Part shown: positions 12,112 to 23,512 of the stretch, piece by piece
Position numbering within the stretch: the first letter of the stretch is position 1
Layout: every line of letters begins with the position of its first letter
Origin: Tillus elongatus
Lineage: Eukaryota > Arthropoda > Insecta > Coleoptera > Cleridae
Direction of reading: 5' to 3'
Assembly (NCBI GenBank): GCA_964006375.1
Contig: OZ023266.1
Coordinates: 13,714,565-13,778,564 of the forward strand
DNA length: 64,000 nucleotides
Notes under the pieces: model-generated
Database searches by the model: none
What the model was told of the DNA's origin: nothing
The model's input: the letters and a program-made list of their open reading frames with translations, nothing else
Made by a program: the position numbers and the translations under genes

Positions 12112-12430
12112 TTTATGTATATTAATATAGGCCGCACGTGTAATGCTAAAACGTGGTCGAATATGAATTATTGCACTCGATGCAAACGACTGGAAAACGA
12201 ATAAACGAATAACGAATCTGAAGTGAAGCTTTTCGAAGCTGACGAATGAATAGAATCAGTCCAGGCCTTAATTGTTTCAAGTACCATTTTTCGAAAGTGA
12301 GATATGCGCACACTACACTGTAGTTAGGTTAGACTCTTGTGACGTCCAGGACTGCACACTTAAACTTAAAATGGCGTGGTAAAACTAAACGAAATACTAT
12401 CACGTGACTTATGAAATTAATGAACTTAAA
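12112..12430. other. Non-coding, possibly remainder of a BEL/Pao LTR
   Basis: No gene. It lies on the far side of the mariner from the retrotransposon leader, so part may be LTR. I could not find a terminal motif that settles it. Confidence 0.3.
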
Positions 12431-12439
12431 TAATTAAAT

Positions 12440-12796
12440 AGAACCTCGGTGGTTCAGGGGTAATTACGTGTGCCTGTTAACTTGAACGGTACTGGGTTCG
12501 ATCCCAGCGTACTCCTTTCACTTTTTCAGTACAAACTGTAACTTCAACATCAACCGAGGTTCTGTATTGTATATGAGCAAGTTGAATGTCTGCACGTTCC
12601 GCCCTTCGGAGGGGGCGTAAAGTCGTCGGTCCCGTGCCCATGCGATGTTGGGTACGTTAAAGATCCATACCCTCCTTACAGAAAGGAAGGGGTTCGGCAA
12701 AATTTCCAGGATAGTGAGGTGAAACTGCTCCCTGATTGGCCATAGTCGCGGAAATAGGCCCACGTTAAAGAAAACAAAACACAAACACACAACAGC
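12440..12796 (+). mobile_element. tRNA-derived SINE with 9-bp target duplication
   Basis: The tRNA-like head has an A-box-like tggttcaggggt (12450-12461) and a B-box gggttcgatccc (12494-12505). The body has ggtacgttaaagatcc, and the tail is A-rich (aaacaaaacacaaacacac). It is flanked by perfect 9-bp duplications, taattaaat, at 12431-12439 and 12797-12805. The body and tail show it is a SINE rather than a functional tRNA gene. RNA polymerase III transcription is expected for the class. Confidence 0.85.
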
Positions 12797-12939
12797 TAAT
12801 TAAATGTTACAAATAATATAATTTTTATGCCTGTGTGTATTACTAAACTTGTAACAAGTTACAGGCACACATGATACTTCATACTAAAAAAACCTAGATG
12901 TCTGCTGTCGCGAAGTGACTAATCCTGGATAGATTACCC

Positions 12940-14291
12940 GGCCTAATTTACCAGCATAATCACTGCATTATGTTATACCATAAAGGTTGGAATATTTTCC
13001 AACATTTTCCGTGGAGTAATGTACGAAAGATTTGCGAAGGTTGGAATATTTCCCAACATTTTCCGTGGAGGAATATACGAGATCCGATATGTCGAACGGA
13101 ATAATTAGTAGAGGGGACAATTAGGCGGCGGCGATTTCGGAAAAGAAGTGTGACCGGACGGAACGCCGACGGAGATTGGGCAGTTGGGTAGTGACCGCGA
13201 ACAAGCTAGTGCGTCCGTCGCAAAGAAGTGAAATTATAAAGCCCGTGAGGTTCACGAGAAAACCAGTAAGCCGAGCGAGACCGCCGCTTCCCACCGCCGC
13301 CACCGCAGCGATTGCTTAGTGAATCTCGTCACCGGAGAATACCCCAGGTAGGTGAAAACCTGATTCTATTACCTGTGGTCGAAATGTGGAACGCCCCACA
13401 ATAACACTGGGAACCTTAGAGGGGACCGTTTCTTCCCTGTCTCCGCTGGCGGTCTGCTCTGGGGGTTGGAAGCTGCATTGGCTGGGGTAGATTCGGACAG
13501 AGCAGCGACTGCGCTGGTCCAGATTGAAACAGCTAGGCGGCGCCTGGCGTCCCGGGCCGTCCGCGGCCCCGTTCAGGAGGGGCGTAAATCCGGGAACGGG
13601 GGTGGTCTTCTTCCGCACCGAACAAGGCTCGCCGAGCGTGCGAGTGAGAACGTGTGAATGATGGGCCGTAGATAATACTTGCTGGTGCCATACAAAGCTT
13701 TATGTGGTTTTCGACGCACCCTGTAAGTCGCATGCCCACCTGGGAACACCCGCTATTAATCACTATGCTGCCACCACCATGCACCGCTTAAACGTTGCCG
13801 CTTTACCGTCCTCGTGCAATCCGCGCGTAACAATAATTTAAAGCCGAGTAACCACCTCTGCCTCTGGCCGCTCATAATTGCTAGGCTTCCTGGTAACAGG
13901 ACCCCGTTATTTCCTTGTGTATATAATTAGTGAATAGAATTTTATTTTAATTTACTCGACATTTCATTTATTCTCCCAGAATATCTACCCAAATAGAATT
14001 TGACTCCAGTTCTTTAATAAAGACCATAACCAGAAGTCCCGGGGGACTTTGCCTTGACTTAGGAGGACCCTGTCTCCACTAGAAACTACCCTGGGCTAGT
14101 GAATCCGTTGACAGTGACCTGGGAGAAGAGTAGCATCCAGAGGGAGCGCGTTTATTTCCTGACCAACTCTATAAACGCTGGCGTCCGAGTATGATCCCGT
14201 AGGAAAGCCGTGTCCCGGAAGTCATCCCGAAATTCCCCAGGTTAGGGAAAACTAGTAGTAACTCCCGGCCACCCCAAGTGGCCGTCACACT
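12940..14291. mobile_element. GC-rich LTR-like block
   Basis: Compositionally distinct GC-rich island within an intron. It has a direct duplication of about 43 bp (12986-13028 and 13037-13080), cgg/gcc-rich leader-like sequence and aataaa hexamers. On the minus strand it starts tgtgacggccacttggg at about 14291, as many LTRs start. No matching second LTR, primer site or coding region was found, so the identity is uncertain. Confidence 0.35.
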
Positions 14292-14353
14292 GCTCTATTT
14301 CCAAAAAAATATAAGAAATTCAAAACAAAAATAAAAGTTCTATAAATACTTAC

Positions 14354-14613
14354 ATCTCCATTTTCTTTTCCATGTCAAAGTCAAACTCTACGTTGTTTGG
14401 TATAACTGTCGCATCTTCCTGGGCTTGGTATATCCCTGTTATGTAGGTGGAAGCATCTGAAAAGTTCTGGAACGAATCAGAATGTTGCTGTACTAGATGA
14501 ACTTTAAAATCTTTGGCGAAATTAGTTTGGAAATTGCGAGAGCAGAATTTGCACTCATATATACACTTTCCTGGATGTTTGTTGGTAGAAAGGACATGTT
14601 TGCGTAAATTTTC
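14354..14613 (-). CDS. Zinc-finger gene, internal exon
   Basis: 260-bp exon. The acceptor is tttgtttcag just above 14613, and the donor is a strong gtaagt (14348-14353 in plus coordinates). Phase 0 in; two bases (AT) are left over for the next exon. It starts ENLRKHVLSTNKH, which completes the finger begun in the exon at 21066-21219 (CPHCNYRCNNL then ENLRKH). A second finger follows: ECKFCSRNF ... FKVHLVQQH, with a slightly long spacer. An acidic linker with VEFDFDMEKKME ends the exon. C2H2 fingers of this kind normally bind DNA. No closer ortholog is recognised. Confidence 0.85.
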
Positions 14614-14889
14614 CTGAAACAAAATCAAACATAACAAGTTTCAGGTTAATTCATTTATTTATTTAAATCCTATAACCTACAAGACTAAGTATTCAGATGG
14701 TTTGGTCAAGTCAAAAAACGTACAACACAAATCAAAACGTAAAAAAGTCCTATCTAAGCAAATAAGAGAATGCATAATCGTACGTAGAGATTTCCGTAGC
14801 TAACTTCAGTATCTCCAAAAATTAAGTTTGGAGTGGAAATTTTAAAAACTTTATTCTTTTCTTGACTGGACCATTATATAACAACTATA

Positions 14890-14956
14890 GACGAAGCAAG
14901 TGCGTTATGGTAGTCAACATTCATTAAAATGTTTTTAATGGCAAATATGTTTTTTC
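14890..14956 (+). repeat. Left end of dispersed repeat interrupted by Crypton-like element
   Basis: Begins gacgaagcaagtgcgttatg and runs to atggcaaatatgttttt, matching 50504-50565. At 50 kb the sequence continues to gtataacatatata ... ttaaaatagctttg. Here the matching continuation appears only at about 16704, with the Crypton-like block between. Confidence 0.75.
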
Positions 14957-15017
14957 GGCAACCGTCCGGGAAGTACCCACTTCCCGAACCCTTTTTCTTT
15001 AAGAAAGTAGTATTTCT

Positions 15018-15060
15018 CCGGCCTAGTCCGGGAACTACGTATTTCCCGGACTAGGCCGGA
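15018..15060. repeat. GC-rich hairpin upstream of the recombinase
   Basis: A 17-bp perfect inverted repeat, ccggcctagtccgggaa with its complement, around an 8-bp loop. A second, shorter ccgggaagt/acttcccg inverted pair lies just upstream at 14968-14990. It could be a promoter or recombination site; function unknown. Confidence 0.8.
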
Positions 15061-15242
15061 AAGAATCACATCGTTGTTGTCATTGTGAATATGAAAATCT
15101 TGGTAGGTATGATTTTGATAAATGCAGTTGAACATTACCATAGCAACGAAATAACGACTGACAGCTATCTGAAATGAAATTAGTTGACATTTTAATTTTC
15201 GAAAGTTTGCATGGTTTTTGGTCGCAATTGTCTAAATAAACT

Positions 15243-16387
15243 ATGGAAAGCAACAGCGATAGTGAGTTTGAAAATGTGCCTTACGAAATTTCCAATGCAG
15301 CAGCTGCTGCTACAGCACAATTATTGCCTGAAAAATCAAAGTCCTGGTATGAAAACGTTTATGATTTGTTCACGAGATGGATGGATATGAAGAAATGCAA
15401 AACTATTACAGAGGATGTAATTTTAGCTTACTTGGCGCAAAATCCGAAACTGTCAAATCCTCTACCCTGTGGAGCAGGTACTCTATGTTGAAAAGTACCA
15501 TTTCAGTGAAGAAAAATATAAACATAGCCACTTTCCCAAAGGTAATCGCATTTCTTAAAAGAAAGAATGTTGGTTATAAAGCAAAGAAATCAGAAGTCTT
15601 CAGCAGCGAGCAAATCAACAAATTCATTAGAGAAGCAGATTATGAAACATATCTAATGCTAAAGGAAATTTTAACAAAATATTACGATTGTAGGATATAA
15701 AAGTATCAACTTAATTCGCTTCATTTTCAGGTACCAACAATTATTGGGTTAGCCGGTGCGTGTAGACGGGAAGAACTAACAAAAATGTTAATTGATCTAA
15801 TAAACGACAAAGAAGACATGTTGCTTGTGAAAATACCAGATTCTAAAACACATATTGAGAGAACTTTTGTTGTAATTGGGCAAGAAAACCTTCTGTTGTA
15901 TAGGCAATATTTATCTTTACGGCCATCCCATACTCCACATAACAGATTATTCGTGAATTACAAAAAAAGGAAAATGTTCGATTCAGCCCGTCGGTATCCA
16001 CAGTTTTGGGATCTCGGATTAAGAATTGCAGAATGTTAAAATTTACCCAATCCTAAAAATTACATAGGCCATAGCATGCGTCGAAATTCAGCGACAATAT
16101 TTGCTGATAATGGTGGAAACATCACAAATTCGAAGAGACACGGTGGCTGAAAGTCTACCAATGTCGCTGAAGGATATATAGACAATTCACTAACAAACAA
16201 AATTAAAATTGCCAATACCATTCAAAAATTATTAGATGAAAACAATCAATATGAAACGAAAACTTTACCTTCTTATTCTGACTATAAAAGGCATTTAAAT
16301 ATACCAAGGATTTCAAACAAATTAAACCCTTTCAATATTAGCAATTGCTCGAATTTTAATATAAATATTAATATAAATAAGAATTAG
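15243..16387 (+). pseudogene. Crypton-type tyrosine recombinase, broken
   Basis: The start MESNSDSEFENVPYEI resembles the N-terminus of insect Crypton/KIAA1958-like proteins. SSTLWSRYSMLKSTI follows after a frameshift near 15455. A short gap at 15696-15730 ends in ttttcag and may be a mini-intron. Then PTIIGLAGACRREELTKM carries the catalytic Arg (15754-15777), GHSMRRN the His-x-x-Arg box (H codon 16070-16072), and VAEGYI the nucleophilic Tyr (16175-16177). In-frame stops at 16037-16039 and 16148-16150 (in the RHGG segment) inactivate it. Recombinases of this family use Arg, His-x-x-Arg and Tyr to integrate a circular intermediate. Confidence 0.8.
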
Positions 16388-16703
16388 AATGTTTCTGTTA
16401 GTACCTATCTTCTGTTCGAATTTCAATATTTACTACAAATAAGAATTAAAATGTTCGAAATTTTGTTCTACAAAGAAATATAATAAAGAAATGTGTCTCA
16501 TTGATTTGCTATTCTACACGCTTGCCGAAAAAATAGTATACGCAACACGTCCGAAAACAGTTTTTTTTGGACTCGCAGACTTCCAGGACTCGCCTACGGC
16601 TCGTCCTAGAATTTTGTCGACTCGTCCAAAAAACAGTATTTTCCGGACTTGCAACGTAAATTACTATTTTCTTTAATGAAAACAGGTATGAGCTTTGGTT
16701 AGA

Positions 16704-17490
16704 AGTATAACCTATATAATAAAAACAATGTAGGCACCATATTTCATTAAAATAACTTTATTGTTTGCAAAAATACAAGGATTTTCCGAAAATAAATTTA
16801 ATGTTCCCCAAAAAAACTGGTCCGATTTTCTGGCCAACAAATCTCGTGTAGGTATTTACCCACCTGCCACGATATAATTACGCACAAAAAGCTTTTTGAC
16901 GAAACTTCCAAAAGAAAACCCTGGAGGTGTTGGGGATAGTTCGAGCTCATTAGAAGGAATTTCTTCAAAATTCAAAAGTCGCGATCGCGTCATTAGTGAA
17001 TTTTTCTTTTCTCACTAAAAGAGAAAATATATATCACCAACGACTTATGGGCCACCCCGTGATTGCCAAATTAATTTAATTTTATAAGATGCAGCTCAAG
17101 ACACCCTATAATTAACATAGGGTGTCTTGAGCTGTACACAATTTCTTTTCGTATCTTGTATAGTAACAGATACATTGAGCTTACCGTAGAAATGTTTCAC
17201 CCTGTATATATAGAAACAAGTTAAAATTGAAAATTACTCCGGATGTGGGTTCTAGGGGGTTTAGTTGGCATTCATGTGAAGACATATTTTCCTCAATAGC
17301 GAATTTAATATGCGAAAGTTCGCAAAAAATTATAGACTACTAAACCATAAACTCTATAACTAAAACTTCCAACGCATCAGAGAAACGGTCTATTTGAAAT
17401 GAATTTTCTGCAAATATTTTAGTAAACTGAAGGACAACGACGGTTGAAGCTGAAACTTAAAGCTTTGTAAAACAGACATGTTCTCTATAC
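16704..17490 (+). repeat. Dispersed repeat, interior and right-module fragments
   Basis: Includes the ttcattaaaataactttat/ctggccaacaaatct part shared with 50620-50740, a tcattagtgaatttt module (16975-17020), the 17092-17134 hairpin, then a second gaaaattactccggatgtgg module and the accataaactctataac interior shared with 32760-32890 and 51600-51740. Non-coding. Confidence 0.7.
17092..17134. repeat. 16-bp hairpin in dispersed repeat
   Basis: Arms cagctcaagacaccct (17092-17107) and its exact complement (17119-17134) around an 11-bp loop. At 51352-51385 and 32508-32530 only one side is kept. Confidence 0.9.
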
Positions 17491-18137
17491 AGGGTGATTC
17501 CAACGCAATGGATACAGAATATTTGCGTGCAGATGACCTCAAAAGATGGCGATTTTTATATAAAATTTTTCTCTGACGCCCATGGTTGGTGAGATATTGA
17601 CCTCGGAAGATTATTTAATGATTACAAGAAACAAGTGTATTGCAGAAGTGCCCTAACATAGAACAACCAAATTTGGTAGATGTTTTTTATCAACATCGTT
17701 ATTTGGCAAAAATTTGAAGTACATGTAAACTCAAAAAGGGGTGGGTCACCCTTTTAATGATTTGATTTGTTTAAATCCTTACCTAACTAAAAGTTAAAGT
17801 TCATCAATTTTATAGCAAATTAAATTTTCTATCTTTTTCTCCTCTTGTCAATTTTTCGACAAACCACCAGTTTTTGAGAAAATTGAGATTTTTAGAGTTG
17901 AGATGAAAACAAAATTATGTCCCTTGACGATTTTATTAAACACTGACATATCTGAAACCTAACAAACGCTATTAAAAACTGATAAATAGAAAAACCGTAA
18001 AAAAAACACTAAAGATATTGTTCAACATGACTTTCATTTTCTCTCACACATAACTGCGCCCTTCGTCGAAAATTAAACTCGACTCTGTTAAATAATTAGA
18101 TGTCACTTTTAATAATGGTCCAGTTATTATTGATGCG

Positions 18138-19602
18138 GCTTACTAAGAGACAGGCTTGAGAAAGACATAGAAGAAAGAGGAAGCCTCTTAGATCGCCAAT
18201 TCGGATTCCGTAAAGGCAAAAACCATCCAGGCAGTGGAAAGAGTGGTAGATATAGTTAAAGAACAAAGAAGAGACACGTGGGCAGCTCTCGTTACTCTTG
18301 ATATAAAAAGTGCATTTGGCACGGTGTCATGGGATAAAATAATGCTAAACCTCGAAACAAGAGGTATAGAAGATTATCTGTTAGAGACCATTGATAACTA
18401 CTTAGAAGATAGATCCCTGCAGATAGATAAAAATGTCTGCGAGGAAATTACAACGGGTGTGCCACAGGGGTCGGTCCTGGGACCCAGCCTGTGGAATATA
18501 TTATATGATGGGGTGCTAGATGTACTAACACCAGAAGGAGTGACCACGCTGGCCTATGCAGATGACCTTGCAGTTATTATCACGGCGAAAACAAAGGAAG
18601 AGCTGGAATGGAAAGGAAATGAAGCACTACTGCAGATCCACAAGTGGCTGAACAACAATGAATTAGTTAGCCCCACAGAAAACAGAGGCAGTTATACTTA
18701 GAGGAGGAAGAGCAAGGACCGAAGTCAGATTTATGTGTGGGGGAGTAGAGATAGCACCCAAACAAAGTCTTGTATATTTGGGTATAACCATCGGGGAAAA
18801 TATAAACTTTGGACGACACATAAAAACAGCAATACAAAAAGCAGAAGAAAAGGTGGCAGCATTGATCAGAATAACGCCAAACGTAAAAGGCCCCGGATCC
18901 AAAAAGAGGGAGATGCTATATAACGTGGTCCAATCAATTCTTTTATATGGATCACCTATCTGGTCCGAACATATGAAAGAAGATACGTATAACAGACAAG
19001 CTACAAAAGTCCAACGTAGAATGTTGCTAAGAGTTACTAGCGCATACCGCACTGTGTCAGCAAGGGCGGTACAGGTGGTCGCAGGAATTGTACCAATCGA
19101 GCTTGCCGTAGAAGAGAGATCGAGGCTATATCACAGAAGAGACGGAAACACACCGAAAGCAAAAGCAGAGGAGAGGGCCAGCACTCTTCAAAAATGGCAG
19201 GAGATGTGGGATAACACAACCCATGTCGCTCAGTGGACCAAGCAGTTAATTCCAGATCTGAATAAATGGGTGAAATGCAAGCACAGAAGAACAGATTATT
19301 TCCTGACGCAAATGCTCACAGGCCATGGCTCCATCAGGGAATATCTAAGCCGGATAGGAAGAGCAGAAACCGACGCTTGTTTGTACTGTGGGATGGCAGA
19401 AACGGTAACACACACCATATTTGACTGTGCAAGATGGGAGAACGAGCGAGAAACCCTAAGACAGGGTATGAAGACTGACCTGACCATGTACAACATCCTT
19501 GACATCATGATGGAAGATTCTGAAAAATGGGAAAAATTCCACAGCTACGTCCGAAATGTCCTAAGAACTAAAGAAGTAGAGGAGAGGCAAAGAGCGGATT
19601 GA
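18138..19602 (+). pseudogene. R1-clade reverse transcriptase, one frameshift
   Basis: Starts RDRLEKDIEERG and LLDRQFGFRKGK in another frame. It then reads VTLDIKSAFGTVSWDKIM, GVPQGSVLGPSLWN and the catalytic LAYADDLAV (Asp pair near 18560-18565). One extra base near 18678, in the SPTKTEAVIL region, separates this from a 289-codon downstream frame. That frame holds the RT thumb and a CLYCGMAETVTHTIFDC knuckle (C-x2-C-x7-H-x4-C), ending at 19600-19602. The missing N-terminus and the frameshifts make it inactive. Confidence 0.9.
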
Positions 19603-19792
19603 AAAGAGACAAATTCTAAAGACAGCCTACTTACTGATGATTTACGAAAAGTGGTTCCAGTAGGTATAGTGAAGAAATGAGGTGAGGTTTGGTGGGTAGG
19701 CAGAGGCTTGCACCTAGAGTCCCACACTCTCTGTCGCGATGGAGGTCGAGCGCAGAGGTAAGAACATGAGTTTCCTCACCCGACAAAAAAAA
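18138..19792 (+). mobile_element. R1-type LINE, 5'-truncated, with 15-bp target duplications
   Basis: Bounded by perfect duplications gttattattgatgcg at 18123-18137 and 19793-19807. It begins inside the reverse transcriptase and ends with a short A-run (cgacaaaaaaaa). It contains RT, a cysteine-histidine knuckle and a 3' UTR from 19603. The truncated 5' end plus target duplications show target-primed insertion. Although R1-like, it is not in 28S rDNA. Confidence 0.95.
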
Positions 19793-20162
19793 GTTATTAT
19801 TGATGCGACTCCACAAAAAGTCTCATTTATTCAAGTCTGGTGATCGTGCTGGCCAATATTGGGGCAATTAATTCCACGCCCTACCCTGCGATTTGGAAAC
19901 TGTTGGTTTAAAAATCCACGAACATTTGTAGTGAAATGTGCTGGCGCCCCATCATGCATAAACCACATTTCGCTCATTCGTACTCCTACCTAATTATCAA
20001 TTTTGAGGTTTTAACTTTCTTGAATCAGATTTAATTAATTAAAAATTAATTTACCTTAAACTTTTTTGTCTTTTAACATGGAGATCTGAGTTTTGGTACA
20101 TATGTACTTGCAAAAGGAAGGTATGTACCAAATTTGATCAAAATCGTCTCTCTCTCCCTCTC

Positions 20163-20425
<263 letters not shown>

Positions 20426-21059
20426 TCCAAAAAAGGTGAGTCCATGAAATCAGTCTGTTCATTTAATGCAAGCCAGTTCGTGTATTATGTTTTTGTCTCT
20501 AAAGCTTCTAAAAGTCGAGTTGAGACTTGTCATTACAAAAACGTTGTGGCCCCATGCGGTTATTTACTGAGGGAATATGTTGAGTATCGTTAATATGTTT
20601 TGCAAATAGATTTGTCAGCGTGATTATTTATAAGTACAAAAATATGTTCCTTGTGTCGGGTGTCAAGGCTCCTAGAAGTTTGACCGATGTAGAAAGCGTT
20701 ACAAAATCAATGGTCTGTTGTAAGATTTAAAAGATACCCTTGTGTTTGTACAGTACAAATAGAAAGGTAGCTTTCATTCTTACAAGTTGTACCAACTAAA
20801 AAGCTTATGTCATGTCTATTACGAATTTGCGAACACAAAATTAATTTCATACTTTCCACGTTTAAAACAAGGTCCTTTTTACAACAACGTTCCGTCATTA
20901 GATGTAAACTGGGTATTGTTTTTTCTTCACGTTTAGGAGTATCACCACCGAATACTAAGTCTAAAACTGTGTAACCAAATAAAGGCTCAATGGTTTTGTT
21001 TTGCTACATGATTAACAATATTTTCGAAATATGTAATAAAACATTTTAATATATCTAAA
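20426..21059. other. Intronic stretch without gene
   Basis: No exon, RNA or transposon domain recognised. The 63-codon frame at 20707-20898 has no features that I can support. Confidence 0.4.
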
Positions 21060-21065
21060 ACTTAC

Positions 21066-21219
21066 TAGATTATTACATCTGTAGTTACAATGCGGGCAAT
21101 TATAAGGTTTTGCCCCCGTATGTACACGAGAATGTCTCTTCAGCTGGTGGGAAAGCCTGCATGTAAAGTTGCATTCGGAGCATTTGAGCTTTTTGTCGCT
21201 TTGATGGATTGAAGCATGC
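21066..21219 (-). CDS. Zinc-finger gene, internal exon
   Basis: 154-bp exon. The acceptor is tttatttgcag above 21219, and the donor is gtaagt (21060-21065). Its first base completes the AGG Arg codon left by the exon at 24299, giving KTKHQLIR then HASIHQ, a finger completed across the splice. It then encodes a full C2H2 finger, KCSECNFTCRLSHQLKRHSR (second His in the VH that follows), a TGAKPY linker and the start of the next finger (CPHCNYRCNNL), which is finished by the exon at 14354-14613. It ends in phase 0, matching that exon. Confidence 0.9.
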
Positions 21220-21666
21220 CTGCAAATAAAAACGTTTGGCATATTTTTAAATAGATTTAAACATACAAAAGCTTTTGAAATGTTTTTAACCAAGTATTTT
21301 GTAAGCAAATATAGAAAACCTCTAATCTAAACACACAAAATAAATGTTCGGGACGCAGCAAATGCGTTATGATAGCGAATTTTCATTAAATGCTTCAAAT
21401 TTAAATAACTCAATTTTCTATAAACCTAGAAAGTTAAATTTTGGTACGTAGTAAGGTCTTTCACTAGTCAACATATTCACCAAATTTCATCAAAAAAGCT
21501 TTGTAATTTTCGGAGATAAAATTTTTTTTGAAAGAAAACTTTAAAATTTCCCGGAAAACCTTGCCCAATTTTCCTGGGTAGCGAACTCATCTAAGCTATC
21601 AATAGAAGAAAGATTTTTGGCGAGTTTCATCAAAATCTGTTACTAACTTTTTGAGTTATCGTGCGG

Positions 21667-21778
<112 letters not shown>

Positions 21779-21894
21779 TGAAACTGACCCCGGATATGGG
21801 TCCTAGTTCGCGCTCATTTGATAAAAATTTTGCAAAGTCTCACCATCGATACCTCTCTATAAATGACCCCAGGATTTATGTTTGGAGCAAATAC

Positions 21895-22143
21895 ATAAAA
21901 GTAAATACATTCTAGTGAACTTAATTACTATTGGAAAACACTTATTCAATAAATATTATCTTGTGCCAGGACGGTAATGCCATAAAATAGAAAAATAATT
22001 GGAAATAACGCCATATAAATAAAATAAATAAAAGTAAATACATTCTAGACAACTTAATTACTGTTGGAAAAAACTTATTCAATAAATATTATCTTGTATT
22101 AGGACGGTGATGCCATAGAATAGAAAAATAATTGCAAATAACT
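21895..22143. repeat. Tandem duplication of about 130 bp
   Basis: Two adjacent copies, each starting aaaagtaaatacattctag and running through cttattcaataaatattatc to gaaaaataattg. They start near 21895 and 22029 and differ at several positions. Confidence 0.85.
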
Positions 22144-23270
22144 CCCAGTGTGCTAAGAAGAATAAAAATAATCAATATAATCAAAACAATAGTAATAAAA
22201 CAAGAATGAGACAAAGGCAAGGTACACCCGTAGAAAGATGAATGAAAGTTTGCTAGAAAAAGTGAGAGAATAAAGATTTTGACTGCAAGACATTCAGGGA
22301 AAAAATTCGAAATTTGTTAGACAAATTCCAAGAACCATAATTTCAGACAAAAAATGTTTGAAGAAGGCGTACCTGAAGAAATGGAAAGAGGCAGACCAAA
22401 AAACGTATTTGGCAAACCCAGTCCAATTCATGAAATGCCAATAACAATATTAATTTAATTTTTTTTTTGTAGACGAAGAAATTTTAATAACAGGCTTAAT
22501 TACAATTTTATTCATTGTGCGATTATTTACCTTTTTTGAATCAAATAAATATAAAATTTTGTTGCCATTTCAGGAGTTTTTCAATTTGTTAGGTTTACGT
22601 GGGGTTAGTGTTCTATGCAGCTATTGATATCTCCTATAATAGTTTTAAGTTTTATTTATTTACTTATTTATGGCGGAAAGCCTATTTGCTTTTTCGCAAA
22701 AATAATAAAAGTAACATTTCTCTACATAAAAGTAAGAACATAACTGCAACACGGCATAGTACAAATAAACAAATGCTTCAAGTAATAACTCAGTTGAACT
22801 TAAAGGTTTCCATACTAATTTTTCCATAGGTCAAAGAGAGTATTTTCAGAAAACTAACGAAATAAAATAAAATAGAAAAAATATACACACGGTAACATAA
22901 TAAACAAGTAATAACCAATAAACGAAAACTTACAAAGCGACAATCATATTATTTAATGCGTAACATATTAGAAACCAGTCTTACAGTTACTATAGCGACA
23001 AAATTTCACCCTTCACCTATAAAGTGTAGATATAACCACAAAGTAGTTTCTTCAGAGAAAGAAATCATATATTAAAAGTAACCAGGGTAGGTGCCGAGTT
23101 TTACCTGACCAACCCTAAATGTTTGCTCAACCCATGTTTTTGTAAGTAGTTACGGATCCTTTACATTCTGAACATCACGTGGTACACAAAAACGACGATT
23201 TAACGCGACCACTATCACCCCATTACTAAATCAAAACTGAACTTTATTTCACCAACTCGCAATTTTGTTT
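22144..23270. other. Interior of the inverted-repeat element, non-coding
   Basis: No recognisable protein. Only short chance frames. Confidence 0.4.
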
Positions 23271-23408
23271 GAGCAGAAATTGTTTTAGTGAATTTTCTTT
23301 AAAAAAATTCACTAATGAGGAGATCCCGATTTTTTGAATTTTTTTTTCAAATGAGCGCTAATTAGGCCCCCTAGAACACATATCCGGGGTCAGTTTCGAT
23401 TTTTATAT

Positions 23409-23512
<104 letters not shown>

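Larger units (their letters stand above)
14957..16703 (+). mobile_element. Crypton-like tyrosine-recombinase element
   Basis: About 1.75 kb of sequence absent from the related repeat at 50504-50760, so its borders are set by comparison. No terminal inverted repeats are seen, as expected for elements moved by tyrosine recombinases. Palindromes lie in the 5' region (arms 15018-15034 and 15043-15059). A 3' region of repeated ggactcg/cgtcc words lies at 16545-16650. The encoded recombinase is a pseudogene. Confidence 0.7.
18009..19977 (-). pseudogene. Mariner-superfamily transposase fragment split by a LINE
   Basis: From 19977 downward the minus strand encodes MSEMWFMHDGAPAHFTTNVR, then GFLNQQFPNRRVGRG and WPARSPDLNK-stop-DFLW, the second and third Asp region of a DD41D-like transposase. 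The LINE interrupts at 19807/18137. Beyond it, RRRAQLCVRENESHVEQYL-stop (to 18009) is the C-terminal end. The N-terminal half with the first Asp was not seen. It is distinct from the other two families here and contains stops. Confidence 0.7.
17491..20050 (-). mobile_element. Third mariner-type element relic split by an R1 LINE
   Basis: Transposase pieces lie on both sides of the LINE at 18138-19792. The low-coordinate side starts after acagggtgattcc at 17494, which may be the element's terminus. The opposite terminus was not identified. Confidence 0.5.

Noticed and set aside
12440..12515. A tRNA gene with A and B boxes.
   Set aside because: The head continues into a SINE body with an A-rich tail and flanking target duplications, and the fold is incomplete. 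The same applies to 45009-45080.
13316..13784. Arg- and Gly-rich frames in the GC-rich block as coding sequence.
   Set aside because: High GC removes stop codons by chance. No splice sites or motifs support them.
14350..14637. The 95-codon frame read as a complete small zinc-finger protein.
   Set aside because: The splice acceptor and donor fall inside it and phase-match the neighbouring exons; the ends of the frame are intron.
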